From Fontibacter flavus (GTDB lineage Bacteria > Bacteroidota > Bacteroidia > Cytophagales > Cyclobacteriaceae), in the NCBI RefSeq assembly GCF_042432905.1, contig NZ_JBHLWI010000006.1, forward strand, positions 89,972 through 153,971: a stretch of DNA of 64,000 nucleotides, read 5' to 3'. Below, piece after piece: positions 51,761 through 60,636 of the stretch. A program made the translations under genes and the position numbers. A model generated the notes under the pieces. That model saw only the letters and a program-made list of their open reading frames with translations, ran no database searches and was not told the DNA's origin. Position 1 is the first letter of the stretch; each line of letters opens with the position of its first letter.

Positions 51761-53032
51761 TTATTTCGCTGGAAGCACTTGACTGGCCACTTCCCCAAAT
51801 CCAACCCTAATTCCATCTTTCTCTGAATAACCTTTCATGATAATTGTATCTCCATCATTGATAAATTTTCTTTCGCCACCTTCCACTAACTGTATCGGTT
51901 TGGTACCCTTCCAAGCAAGTTCGAGCATAGAACCAAAGCTATCCTCTGTAGGGCCAGAAATAGTACCTGAAGCCATCATATCGCCGACATTGATATTACA
52001 GCCATTAATAGTATGGTGCGCTAACTGCTGGGCAATATTCCAGTACATATACTTGAAGTTAGAAGTACAGACTTTAGTAGGATTGAAGCCTTCAGGCTGT
52101 ATGTAAACCTCCAATTGAATATCAAATGAATGGTCTTTTTCACATTTCAAATAAGGCAAAACTTCAGGTTCCTGAGCCGGACCTGCAACCCTAAATGGTT
52201 CTAAGGCTTCCAAAGTCACAATCCAAGGGGAAATACTGGAAGCAAAGTTTTTACCTAAGAATGGACCAAGCGGCACATATTCCCAAGCCTGAATATCTCT
52301 GGCTGACCAATCATTGAACAGCACAAAACCAAAGATATAATCCTCTGCATCTTCGGTACTGATAGTATCGCCCATTTTGGTAGGCCCTCCAGTGACAAAT
52401 GCCAATTCCAACTCAAAATCCAATCTCCTACTCGGCCCAAATTCCGGCTTCTCCATATTGGGGTCCTTGAACTGTCCTTTAGGCCTATGAATAGGTATAC
52501 CTGATGGAATTATAGAAGAAGCACGCCCATGATAACCAACAGGGAGATGTTTCCAGTTTGGCAATAATGCATTATCAGGATCCCTGAACATAGTGCCCAC
52601 ATTGGTAGCATGCTCCATACTGCTGTAGAAATCGGTATAATCACCAACTTTCACCGGCATCAACATTTTGGCTTCCTTACGGTTTACCATAGCCTTGCCA
52701 CGACAAGTATGCTCTCTCAAAGCATCATTTTCCTCTTTTAGAAGATTTTGCACAATTTCCCTAACTTTTCTGGTAACTGATTTCCCAAGTCCGATAAAGT
52801 CATTCAAAGAGTCTCTCAGGAATATGTCATTAGGCAATTGAGATAATTCAGCAAAAAAACCTTCTTCATGCAAGACCGAGAGATCTACAATTTTGTCTCC
52901 AATAGCAACTCCAGCTCTGGGTGAAAGTCTCTTGCTTTCGAAAACTCCAAATGGAAGATTATAAATAGTGAAATCTGAATCTTTTGGTACTTGGACCCAA
53001 GAAGTCATGGGTGTCATATTTGGGTTACTCAT
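51761..53032 (-). CDS. fahA: Fumarylacetoacetase
   Basis: A 423-residue enzyme that splits fumarylacetoacetate into fumarate and acetoacetate, the last step of tyrosine breakdown. An N-terminal SH3-like domain (about 1-115) precedes the metal-dependent FAH domain with DYTDFYSSMEHATNVG (metal Asp and catalytic His), LDFELELAFV (metal glutamates) and LFNDWSARDIQAWE. Start at 53032 is supported by a TACCTTTG promoter element at 53054-53061, which lies downstream of the in-frame ATG at 53071. Homogentisate genes are not adjacent. Confidence 0.95.
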   Translation of the reverse strand: MSNPNMTPMTSWVQVPKDSDFTIYNLPFGVFESKRLSPRAGVAIGDKIVDLSVLHEEGFFAELSQLPNDIFLRDSLNDFIGLGKSVTRKVREIVQNLLKEENDALREHTCRGKAMVNRKEAKMLMPVKVGDYTDFYSSMEHATNVGTMFRDPDNALLPNWKHLPVGYHGRASSIIPSGIPIHRPKGQFKDPNMEKPEFGPSRRLDFELELAFVTGGPTKMGDTISTEDAEDYIFGFVLFNDWSARDIQAWEYVPLGPFLGKNFASSISPWIVTLEALEPFRVAGPAQEPEVLPYLKCEKDHSFDIQLEVYIQPEGFNPTKVCTSNFKYMYWNIAQQLAHHTINGCNINVGDMMASGTISGPTEDSFGSMLELAWKGTKPIQLVEGGERKFINDGDTIIMKGYSEKDGIRVGFGEVASQVLPAK

Positions 53033-53053
53033 CTTCAAAAGTTTTTTCCGTTG

Positions 53054-53061
53054 CAAAGGTA
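53054..53061 (-). promoter_or_regulatory. -7 element of the fahA promoter
   Basis: TACCTTTG on the minus strand is a full match to TAnnTTTG, 21 bases before the ATG at 53032. The -33 position is T-rich (GTTTTT) without TTG. Confidence 0.5.
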
Positions 53062-53342
53062 GACTTTTCAAGTAGAAGATAAAAACTCTTCATGTCCAAC
53101 GGAAACTAGCCGACACAGTATCAAAAATGTTTTTAGGCAATCCCTTTACATCAGGAATCATTAAAAGACTTTTTAATTCTACAAAATTTAATTTTGAATT
53201 ATACCGAATTTCAACATCATGTACCGACAATACCCCTAACAAAATACTTGAATTAATAGGCTGAAAAATTGTAAAACAACCTAATTTTCAGTAACTTACT
53301 AATCATTTAAATTTTCATTTCACACTTTAAATTAAAAGCGCC

Positions 53343-53546
53343 ATGGGAGTCTTAAAAGTCATTGAAATTTTAGCCAACTCAAACAAAGGTTGGGAAGATG
53401 CTGCCAGAAATGCTGTTGCACATGCCTCCAAAACAGTAAAGCATATCAAGTCTGTTTACATTCAGGAACAAAGCGCTACTGTTACTAATGGAGAAATTAC
53501 TTCTTACAGGGTCAATGCAAAAATTACATTTGAAATTGAAGATTAA
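53343..53546 (+). CDS. Dodecin-family flavin-binding protein
   Basis: A 67-residue protein with the dodecin fold pattern: strand (VLKVIEILANSNKGWEDAARNAV), helix, then two strands (VKHIKSVYIQEQSATVTNGEI and YRVNAKITFEIED). GWEDAARNAVAHASKTV is the family signature. Dodecins form hollow 12-mers that store flavin or CoA. The aromatic Trp that stacks flavin in archaeal dodecins appears as the W of GWEDAA; the second sandwiching site is less clear. Own transcript, ended by a hairpin. Confidence 0.92.
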   Translation: MGVLKVIEILANSNKGWEDAARNAVAHASKTVKHIKSVYIQEQSATVTNGEITSYRVNAKITFEIED

Positions 53547-53553
53547 ACTGGGA

Positions 53554-53597
53554 ACCGATATCCTTTACTTGTTGGATAAAAAAGGATATCGGTTTTC
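53554..53597. terminator. Terminator between dodecin and the convergent membrane-protein gene
   Basis: AACCGATATCC (53554-53564) and GGATATCGGTT (53585-53595) form an 11-bp stem with a 20-base loop, followed by TTTTC. Confidence 0.7.
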
Positions 53598-54164
53598 TTA
53601 ATTCAATACCACCTCATATTCCTTTGATTGGGCAAAAATTTGAAGTCCGAGGAGTTTCCAATTGATTCGGCCATGAATTTTATACTCCAGACCCTCATCT
53701 TCCGGACCATTTATTTTTAATATATGGTTGGTTTCCCAATCAAAACCCAAAACCAAGCCACTTAAAGAGACGCCTAATGGGGTTAAAGCCGACACGTTTA
53801 CTTCCTTTTGAGAATTGCATAAAAAATAATCAAAATAAACTGTTTGAATCAGATTACTTTCAAGCGCTAATCTCTCAAATCCTCTATAACCTTCATAATT
53901 GACACCATTCTCGGTCAAACATGGTGAAATAATCTCCTTTTCCTGCTCACTTATTTTTTTCTGTCCATTAGTAATCGCTCCTAAAGAAATTAATCCAACT
54001 AAAATTGCTATAAACCATCCGAATCTTGACTTCACAAAACCCAACCAATCAAAAAATAAAATGAACAAACCCAAAACCAAAGTTATGTTCAGCACAACCC
54101 AGAGTAAATACAACATAAATATATTGCGTCTAATTATCAAACTAAATATACTCCACTTTTCCAT
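53598..54164 (-). CDS. Membrane protein of unknown function
   Basis: A 188-residue protein with two hydrophobic helices (about 17-39 and 48-65) and a C-terminal soluble domain of about 120 residues with two Cys (SPCLTENG, YFLCNSQKEV) that could form a disulfide outside the cytoplasm. No family recognised. The first 16 residues are polar/basic; an alternative ATG at residue 17 (MLYLLWVV) would remove them. Confidence 0.75.
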   Translation of the reverse strand: MEKWSIFSLIIRRNIFMLYLLWVVLNITLVLGLFILFFDWLGFVKSRFGWFIAILVGLISLGAITNGQKKISEQEKEIISPCLTENGVNYEGYRGFERLALESNLIQTVYFDYFLCNSQKEVNVSALTPLGVSLSGLVLGFDWETNHILKINGPEDEGLEYKIHGRINWKLLGLQIFAQSKEYEVVLN

Positions 54165-54375
54165 CCCTTCAAATAAATATTGAAAATATTATTCCTCTTG
54201 AGATGTTTGATATATTATCTTAAGTTCCGGCTATAGTCCAAAACATCCGAATTCCCCCCTTCCATTTCCGAAATCTTTGTAACTACACAAATCCCTAATT
54301 CCTTCACTGTCTTTTCACCTGTTCCTTTGCCCTACACAAATCCTGATTTCTCATAGTTCAGAAGCTTTTTTCTCT

Positions 54376-54383
54376 TAATTTTG
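54376..54383 (+). promoter_or_regulatory. -7 element of the valS promoter
   Basis: TAATTTTG, a full match to TAnnTTTG, 33 bases before the valS ATG. No good -33 TTG at the right spacing. Confidence 0.45.
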
Positions 54384-54416
54384 CAACCTTGAAGTTTTAA
54401 AAACCTCTTTTATAAA

Positions 54417-57047
54417 ATGTCACTAGCTACAAAATACAGTCCTGAAGCCGTTGAGGCAAAATGGTACCAATACTGGATGGAGCACAAATTTTTCTCCTCC
54501 CAAGTTGATCATAATAAAGAGCCCTACACCATCGTCATCCCTCCTCCTAATGTCACCGGAGTGCTGCACATGGGCCATATGCTCAACAATACCATTCAGG
54601 ATGTTTTGGTCAGAAAGGCACGTATGGAAGGCAAAAACGCCTGTTGGGTTCCCGGCACCGATCATGCTTCCATCGCTACTGAAGCCAAAGTAGTAGCCAT
54701 GCTAAAGGAAAGAGGAATAGATAAAAAATCACTTTCCAGGGAGGAATTCCTTACTTATGCCTGGGAATGGAAAGAGAAATATGGGGGCATCATCCTTGAA
54801 CAATTGAAAAAACTGGGTGCCTCCTGTGATTGGGACCGAACCAAATTCACCATGGATCCCGACCTAAGTGATGCCGTTATTTCTGTTTTTGTGGACTTGT
54901 ACAATAAAGGCAAAATCTATCGTGGCATCAGGATGGTCAACTGGGATCCACAGGGCAAGACTGCTCTATCAGACGATGAGGTGATCATGAAAGAAATCCA
55001 ATCCAAGCTGTATTATATTAATTACAAAATAGAAGGCTCTGAAGATTTCCTGACCATTGCTACCACTCGTCCCGAGACCATCATGGCAGATGTGGCTATT
55101 TGCATCAACCCAAATGACCCAAGATTTACCCACTTGAAGGGCAAAAAAGCAATCATTCCACTGATCAATAGAGCTATCCCAATCATCGAGGATGAATATG
55201 TGGACATGGAGTTTGGTACAGGCTGTCTGAAAGTCACTCCTGCACATGATATCAATGACTACGAACTAGGCATCAAGCATAAACTTGAGGTTATTGACAT
55301 CCTCAATGACAACGGTACCCTGAATGAAAAAGCACAGATTTTGGTTGGGGAAGACCGCTTTGTGGCCAGAAAGAAAATCGGCAAACTCCTGGAGGAAGCC
55401 GGGCAACTGGAGAAAATTGAGGAATACAAATCCAATGTTGGCCATTCTGAAAGAACCGATGCCGTTGTGGAGCCAAAACTATCTCTACAATGGTTCTTGC
55501 AAATGGAAGAGATTACCAAGCCTGCCTTGAGTTCGGTAATGGATGATACCATCCAATTGCATCCCCCTAAGTTCAAGAACATGTATCGTTCTTGGATGGA
55601 AAATGTACGTGACTGGTGCATTTCCCGTCAACTTTGGTGGGGACATCAAATCCCAGCCTTCTACCTGCCAAACGGTGAGTTTGTAGTCGCCAAAACCAAA
55701 GAAGAAGCCTTGGCATTGGCCAATGAAAAGTTCAATGCTTCCTACACCTTGGAAGACCTCAAGCAGGACGAAGATGTTTTGGACACGTGGTTCTCTTCCT
55801 GGCTGTGGCCGATCTCAGTATTTGATTCTGAAGTCTTCACTTCGGGCAAACCTAATGAAGACCTGAAATATTACTACCCTACCAATGACTTGGTAACTGC
55901 TCCAGAAATCCTTTTTTTCTGGGTGGCAAGAATGATCATCGCAGGCTATGAATATATGGGTGACATGCCTTTCAAAAATGTATACCTGACCGGTATTGTA
56001 AGGGATAAACTCGGCAGAAAAATGTCCAAATCCTTGGGCAACTCTCCGGATCCATTGGAATTGATCGCCAACTTTGGTGCTGACGGAGTGAGAACAGGCA
56101 TGCTCTTCTCCTCTCCTGCCGGTAATGACCTTCCATTCGATGAGAAGTTGGTGGAGCAAGGAAGAAACTTCGCCAACAAAATCTGGAATGCCTTCCGACT
56201 GGTGAAGGGTTGGGAAATTGACGAAAAGGCTTCAGGAGCAGAAAATGCAGCCGCCATCCACTGGTTTGAAAACAGGTTCAATGAGGCCCTTACGGAAATT
56301 GAAGAACACTTCCAGAAATTCAGGATTTCCGACGCCCTAATGACCACCTACAAACTAGTTTGGGATGATTTCTGTTCTTGGTATCTTGAGATGATCAAAC
56401 CTGCTTATCAGCAACCGATTGATAGGGCTACCTATGAAAAAACCATTGCCTTCTTTGAGGGTATCCTGAAAATCCTTCATCCTTTCATGCCGTTCCTGAC
56501 CGAAGAACTTTGGCATCAGATCAAGGAAAGAACAGCTGATGAAGCATTGATCATATCGGCCTGGCCAAAAGCAAAAGCCTTCGAGGACAAGCCTATTGCT
56601 GAAGCGACGCAGATTTTCGAGGTGGTTTCCCAGATAAGAAATATCCGTTCCTCCAAAGGAATTTCTCCAAAAGAAGCCTTTGCCCTGACAGTAAATACTA
56701 AGCAGCCGGAACTCTATAGCAGATTTGAGGCGGTATTAAAGAAACTGGCCAACCTTTCTGAATTGAGCTTTGCAGAGAAAGCTGACAATGCAGTAAGTTT
56801 TGTAGTGAAGGCTGACGAGTGCTTTATCCCAATGGGAGAGCAGATTGATGTGGAAAAAGAAAAAGAAAACCTGATTAAAGAACTGGAATACACCAAAGGA
56901 TTCCTGAATTCTGTGATGAAAAAGCTCAGTAATGAGCGCTTCGTGGCTGGAGCTCCCGCTGAAGTAGTAGAAAATGAAAAGAAAAAACAGGCAGATGCCG
57001 AGGCCAAAATCAAAACGCTTGAAGAAGCTTTGGCAAAGCTTGGATAA
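54417..57047 (+). CDS. valS: Valyl-tRNA synthetase
   Basis: An 876-residue class I synthetase. HIGH motif: PPNVTGVLHMGHML with HMGH at 51-54; KMSKS at 535-539 in LGRKMSKSLGN. The CP1 editing domain (about 195-340, with TTRPETIMADVAI) that removes mischarged threonine is intact, the anticodon-binding domain follows, and the C-terminal 70 residues form the valyl coiled-coil arm (IDVEKEKENLIKELEYTKGF). Normal length; single gene with its own terminator. Confidence 0.98.
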   Translation: MSLATKYSPEAVEAKWYQYWMEHKFFSSQVDHNKEPYTIVIPPPNVTGVLHMGHMLNNTIQDVLVRKARMEGKNACWVPGTDHASIATEAKVVAMLKERGIDKKSLSREEFLTYAWEWKEKYGGIILEQLKKLGASCDWDRTKFTMDPDLSDAVISVFVDLYNKGKIYRGIRMVNWDPQGKTALSDDEVIMKEIQSKLYYINYKIEGSEDFLTIATTRPETIMADVAICINPNDPRFTHLKGKKAIIPLINRAIPIIEDEYVDMEFGTGCLKVTPAHDINDYELGIKHKLEVIDILNDNGTLNEKAQILVGEDRFVARKKIGKLLEEAGQLEKIEEYKSNVGHSERTDAVVEPKLSLQWFLQMEEITKPALSSVMDDTIQLHPPKFKNMYRSWMENVRDWCISRQLWWGHQIPAFYLPNGEFVVAKTKEEALALANEKFNASYTLEDLKQDEDVLDTWFSSWLWPISVFDSEVFTSGKPNEDLKYYYPTNDLVTAPEILFFWVARMIIAGYEYMGDMPFKNVYLTGIVRDKLGRKMSKSLGNSPDPLELIANFGADGVRTGMLFSSPAGNDLPFDEKLVEQGRNFANKIWNAFRLVKGWEIDEKASGAENAAAIHWFENRFNEALTEIEEHFQKFRISDALMTTYKLVWDDFCSWYLEMIKPAYQQPIDRATYEKTIAFFEGILKILHPFMPFLTEELWHQIKERTADEALIISAWPKAKAFEDKPIAEATQIFEVVSQIRNIRSSKGISPKEAFALTVNTKQPELYSRFEAVLKKLANLSELSFAEKADNAVSFVVKADECFIPMGEQIDVEKEKENLIKELEYTKGFLNSVMKKLSNERFVAGAPAEVVENEKKKQADAEAKIKTLEEALAKLG

Positions 57048-57068
57048 TTAACAGTTCTTAAAAACATC

Positions 57069-57106
57069 AAAAATCCGAAGCGGCTATGCTTCGGATTTTT
57101 TTATTT
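57069..57106 (+). terminator. Terminator of valS
   Basis: AAAAATCCGAAGC (57069-57081) and its exact complement (57088-57100) form a 13-bp stem with a 6-base loop and T-run. Confidence 0.9.
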
Positions 57107-57135
57107 TTACAAAATTCTTTTTTCAATAATTTTTT

Positions 57136-57167
57136 ATTGTTTATCAATAATTTTTTTCCGATGTTTG
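57136..57167 (+). promoter_or_regulatory. Candidate promoter of the DUF2975/XRE pair
   Basis: TTG (within ATTG, 57136-57139), about 20 bases, then GATGTTTG at 57160-57167 (seven of eight matches to TAnnTTTG), 21 bases before the ATG at 57189. Confidence 0.4.
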
Positions 57168-57188
57168 AAATATAAAACATCTAAAGCC

Positions 57189-57749
57189 ATGAAACTTCAA
57201 CAACAATGGAAAGAAAAATGGGTAACCCAACCCGGTCTAATGCTGATCACCATAGTGATCTGGTCAATCTTCATAGGTCTTTGTATCAAAGCTGGCGCCT
57301 TGCTGTTTACTTTTGTTTACAGCCTATTTAATCCAGTTGTTGCCCAGGATCTTTTTGAAGGATTAAATCTTTACGAGCTATTGAACCAACATTTTTGGAA
57401 TTACATAGGAGTTATGTCTTTTATTGTGCTCATCGCTGGTCAGAAAGCCCATTTGTTCTACCTGATGATCCTTGTATTTCTAAAAATTAACCTTGTGCAC
57501 CCTTTTAGCAAAGAAGTTTCCAAGAGGATTTCAGAAATCAGTTACATGGCGCTTCAAATAGGGCTATCTATTATTCTTGCCTCCACTTATTTAAAATGGT
57601 TGGAAAAAAGAAGTTTCGATATCCCTTCCCTAGACGGATATCTTGGAGGAGCTTTCGAATACCTTTTGATGGCTGCTCTGATATATGCCATTGCCCAAGT
57701 CTTCAAAAGAGGGGTGGAAATCCAGGCTGAAAACGAATTAACTGTCTAA
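57189..57749 (+). CDS. DUF2975-like membrane protein
   Basis: A 186-residue inner-membrane protein with four predicted helices (about 15-43, 72-98, 118-133, 150-172), the pattern of DUF2975 (KINLVHPFSKEVSKRISEISYMAL is the conserved central stretch). I use the ATG at 57189; a TTG start at 57165 would overlap the promoter. It lies 3 bases before an XRE regulator gene, a pairing often seen for this family. A regulator-linked membrane sensor is a reasonable but unproven idea. Confidence 0.85.
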   Translation: MKLQQQWKEKWVTQPGLMLITIVIWSIFIGLCIKAGALLFTFVYSLFNPVVAQDLFEGLNLYELLNQHFWNYIGVMSFIVLIAGQKAHLFYLMILVFLKINLVHPFSKEVSKRISEISYMALQIGLSIILASTYLKWLEKRSFDIPSLDGYLGGAFEYLLMAALIYAIAQVFKRGVEIQAENELTV

Positions 57750-57752
57750 ACC

Positions 57753-57959
57753 ATGCCTATAATAGTAAATTTGGATGTAATGATGGCCAAGCGTAAAATG
57801 TCGCTCAATGAACTTTCTGAAAAAGTAGACATTACCCTATCCAATCTTTCCATACTCAAAACTGGCAAAGCGAAAGCTGTTCGCTTCAGCACCTTGGAAG
57901 CCATCTGTAAAGCATTGGATTGTCAGCCTGGAGATATTCTAGAGTTTGTAGAAGAATAA
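57753..57959 (+). CDS. Small XRE/Cro-type helix-turn-helix regulator
   Basis: A 68-residue DNA-binding protein that is little more than an HTH domain: MMAKRKMSLNELSEKVDITLSN is helix 1-2, LSILKTGKAKAVRFSTLEAICKALDC is the recognition and following helices, and QPGDILEF is the typical YozG-like ending. Target unknown; it may regulate its own promoter and the DUF2975 protein. It is 3 bases after the membrane gene and surely co-transcribed. Confidence 0.93.
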   Translation: MPIIVNLDVMMAKRKMSLNELSEKVDITLSNLSILKTGKAKAVRFSTLEAICKALDCQPGDILEFVEE

Positions 57960-57965
57960 ATTGTA

Positions 57966-58003
57966 AAATGAAAAAGCCTGTCAAAATACCGGCTTTTTCA
58001 TTT
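57966..58003. terminator. Bidirectional terminator between the XRE and reductase genes
   Basis: AAATGAAAAAGCC (57966-57978) and GGCTTTTTCATTT (57991-58003) are exact complements over 13 bp with a 12-base loop. It serves both convergent genes. Confidence 0.85.
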
Positions 58004-58020
58004 GAAATATAATGTTTCAT

Positions 58021-58686
58021 TCACTGTTCAAATGTAATCCCTGCAGGATTCGCTCCAAGCTGTTCCAAAATTTCACTTACTCCCTTTACCATAGGCTGTG
58101 GTCCACACACATAAAATTCTTGTGAAAAATCCTGAATTTTCTCTTTCAAAAATTCCATATTGACCCTACCAAATGAATGTCCTTCTAATTTTTCCTGGTC
58201 TAAAATAGAAATGAAATTATCTCCCAATAAATCGAAAAAATAAGATTCCATAATCACATCTTTTCCTTTTTTATTGGCAAAAATCAACGTATTGCCCACA
58301 AGTTCACCTTTGGCAGAAAGATCTTTTAAAATACTGATAAAAGGAGTAACTCCAGCCCCTCCGGCAATAAAAACTCCCTTTCCTTTGTATTGGATGGTTC
58401 CCCAAGGCTCTTCAATGATCAACTCCTCGCCTTCTGTCAAATCCTCAACCTTCTTAGTTACTCCATTATGGTCTCTATATGATTTGATCACAAATTCCAA
58501 AAAATGATCACTAGGGAGAGACGTAAAGGTAAAAGGCCTTTTTTTTTCCTTCCAACCTTCCTTGTTAATTGCAACCTCAGTTGCTTGACCAGGAGAAAAA
58601 GTATACCCCTTAGGTTTAGTAGTCTTGATCCTTTTAACATCATGGGTTAATGAAAATACGTCGGTAATTTTTACTGTATAGCTCAT
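58021..58686 (-). CDS. FNR-like flavin reductase domain protein
   Basis: A 221-residue FAD/NAD(P)-binding protein of the ferredoxin-NADP reductase fold. The FAD-binding RPFTFTSLPSD motif is at about 50-60, the pyridine nucleotide site GVFIAGGAGVTPFISIL near 104-120, and the C-terminal YVCGPQPMVKGVSEIL closes the fold. There is no 2Fe-2S or haem domain, so electrons must pass to a separate partner. Partner unknown; it has no operon mates. Confidence 0.92.
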   Translation of the reverse strand: MSYTVKITDVFSLTHDVKRIKTTKPKGYTFSPGQATEVAINKEGWKEKKRPFTFTSLPSDHFLEFVIKSYRDHNGVTKKVEDLTEGEELIIEEPWGTIQYKGKGVFIAGGAGVTPFISILKDLSAKGELVGNTLIFANKKGKDVIMESYFFDLLGDNFISILDQEKLEGHSFGRVNMEFLKEKIQDFSQEFYVCGPQPMVKGVSEILEQLGANPAGITFEQ

Positions 58687-58804
58687 AAAATTTTCGGATT
58701 AGTTCTAATTAAACAAACAATTTCAAGCGGAATTGTTCAATCTAATCATTCCTAAACAAAAAATCCAGACTTACTTTAAAAATAAACTTTCCTTAATCTA
58801 AAAT

Positions 58805-59140
58805 TTAAGCCCTCCTCACAAACTCTGATTTTAAGGCCATTGATCCAAAGCCGTCAATCTTGCAATCAATATTGTGATCTCCTTCGACTAAACGGATATT
58901 CTTAACCTTTGTACCCGATTTGATCGGTTTTGGAGCACCTTTTACCGGAAGATCCTTGATGATGACCACTGAATCACCATCAGCCAATATATTTCCATTG
59001 GCATCTTTGACAATGAAGCCTTCTTCTACTTTTTCTTCCTCGAGAGTCCAAACAAAACCGCATTCAGGACAGACCATTTGATGGTCCACTTCATAGGCAT
59101 AAGGAGAATTACAGGCAGGGCAAGGTGGATGATTATTCAT
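58805..59140 (-). CDS. YjdM/PhnA-family zinc-ribbon protein
   Basis: A 111-residue protein with a zinc ribbon at the N-terminus (CPACNSPYAYEVDHQMVCPECG, four Cys) and a KOW/SH3-like PhnA domain (ILADGDSVVIIKDLPVKG, IKSGTKVKNIRLVEGDHNIDCKIDG). Despite the PhnA name the family has no proven role in phosphonate breakdown. A TATCTTTG element lies only 4 bases before the ATG. Confidence 0.94.
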   Translation of the reverse strand: MNNHPPCPACNSPYAYEVDHQMVCPECGFVWTLEEEKVEEGFIVKDANGNILADGDSVVIIKDLPVKGAPKPIKSGTKVKNIRLVEGDHNIDCKIDGFGSMALKSEFVRRA

Positions 59141-59144
59141 ATTA

Positions 59145-59152
59145 CAAAGATA
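59145..59152 (-). promoter_or_regulatory. -7 element abutting the yjdM start codon
   Basis: TATCTTTG (minus strand) matches TAnnTTTG fully and ends 4 bases before the ATG at 59140. If used, the mRNA would be leaderless. No good -33 element. Confidence 0.3.
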
Positions 59153-59334
59153 TGAATTAAAAAACTTTAGGTCTGCTTTTGATTAATTTACCAAACAGGA
59201 TAAAACTTTGGTTATATTTTAATCATTTCACAAATAAACAAAAAACAGAATTTATAATGGAAATAAAGAATATTTTCAAATTAATTAATGAAGTATATTG
59301 AGTTTTTACAAAATTAAATATAAATTCAAACATC

Positions 59335-60216
59335 ATGTTTACCATTGACAACATTGGCGCCCCATTACTGATATTGCTCTTTTTGGTAGAGCTTTATATC
59401 TCTTGGAAACATGAGCATAGCCATGACGAGATCAAAGATATGTTAGCCAATTTTGTGGTGGGCATGTGCATCCTCACAGTTGGACTTTTCATGAAAGGAG
59501 TTGCTTTTGCACTTTACAGCGTGGTGTATGAATACGCATTTTTCAAACCAGAAATCAACATTTGGGTATGGATCGCAGGTTTCTTTGCTTGTGATTTTAT
59601 CATGTATTTGTTCCATTTGCTCGGTCACAAGTCAAGAATATTCTGGGCAGCACATGTTACCCATCACTCTTCGCTTCACTACAACATTTCTGTGGGATTT
59701 AGGGTGAATTTCCTTCATACCTTCTATCGTTTTCTTTTTTGGGCACCCCTGTGTCTTATCGGCATCCCTCCCTGGATGATCCTGTTGAATGAGTCGATAT
59801 CAACACTTTGGAATGTACTGGTGCACACGGAGCGTGTAAAAAAACTAGGAATACTAGACCTTATTTTCAATACCCCATCCAACCACAGGGTACACCATGC
59901 CAGTAATCCTGATTACCTAGATAAAAACATGGGAGGCATCCTCATTATCTTTGACCACCTATTTGGAACCTACACCCCTGAAAAAGAGAAGCCGATTTAT
60001 GGCATTACCCACAATATATATACACATAATCCGGCCAAAATAATCCTGCATGAATACATTGATATTTTTAAGCAAGTACCCAAAATCCATACCTTAAAAG
60101 CAAAATTACAGTATTTGTTTCTGGCTCCTGGTTCAGAAAAATGGAAACAGATCCCCTCTAACATGACCAAATCCAATAACTATATCCCTCAGGTTATGGA
60201 AAGCAGAAACCCATAA
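59335..60216 (+). CDS. Sterol desaturase / fatty acid hydroxylase superfamily membrane protein
   Basis: A 293-residue integral membrane di-iron protein. The histidine clusters are HLLGH (about 103-107), HVTHHSSLHYN (about 116-126) and HRVHHA (about 184-189), the set that holds two irons in this superfamily. About four to five helices surround them. It likely hydroxylates or desaturates a lipid; the substrate (fatty acid, carotenoid, ornithine lipid) cannot be fixed. No lipid gene is adjacent. Confidence 0.93.
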   Translation: MFTIDNIGAPLLILLFLVELYISWKHEHSHDEIKDMLANFVVGMCILTVGLFMKGVAFALYSVVYEYAFFKPEINIWVWIAGFFACDFIMYLFHLLGHKSRIFWAAHVTHHSSLHYNISVGFRVNFLHTFYRFLFWAPLCLIGIPPWMILLNESISTLWNVLVHTERVKKLGILDLIFNTPSNHRVHHASNPDYLDKNMGGILIIFDHLFGTYTPEKEKPIYGITHNIYTHNPAKIILHEYIDIFKQVPKIHTLKAKLQYLFLAPGSEKWKQIPSNMTKSNNYIPQVMESRNP

Positions 60217-60230
60217 GAAAATCACCCTTA

Positions 60231-60467
60231 CTAACCCTTGATGACGGACAATGGCCTCAACCTCGCCACCTTTTTGGCTATTCCGGCCTGATGGACCACT
60301 TCGATAACCTCATCGATATCTTTGTAAGCGATTGGCGCTTCTTCGCTCACACCTGAACGGGATCCTGCCCTTACAAAAATATTCTTTTCAGCAAGTTCTT
60401 CCCCCAAGCTCCCTTGAATTTTCATCCTTATATCTGCTATATGGGGTAAATATTCCAGTGATTTCAT
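60231..60467 (-). pseudogene. C-terminal remnant of an RtcB-type RNA ligase
   Basis: A 78-codon frame whose last about 60 residues match the end of RtcB: ELAEKNIFVRAGSRSGVSEEAP, then AYKDIDEVIEVVHQAGIAKKVARL and RPLSVIKG, the signature C-terminus with the lysine-glycine end. The first about 13 residues (MKSLEYLPHIADI) do not fit. Full RtcB is about 400-480 residues; the 5' sequence (60468-60636) is AT-rich and not coding, so the His-metal and GMP sites are gone. I infer a deletion remnant of rtcB and not a working ligase. It could still be translated. Confidence 0.75.
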
Positions 60468-60636
60468 AATACTGATGTACCTAGTTCTTAGGGTAATAAG
60501 TTAGTAAAAATCTCGCTTTAAATCTCGGTTTTTCCATTGCTATAAAAAAAATGACCACTCATTTAAATATTCTAAACAAGGATAACTGATAATAGTTGTA
60601 GATTGCATATTATCAACCCATAAACGCATAACTACA

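Noticed and set aside
59899..60216. A continuation of rtcB beyond the remnant into the sterol-desaturase gene
   Set aside because: The minus-strand frames there carry no RtcB motifs, and the plus strand encodes intact di-iron histidine clusters.
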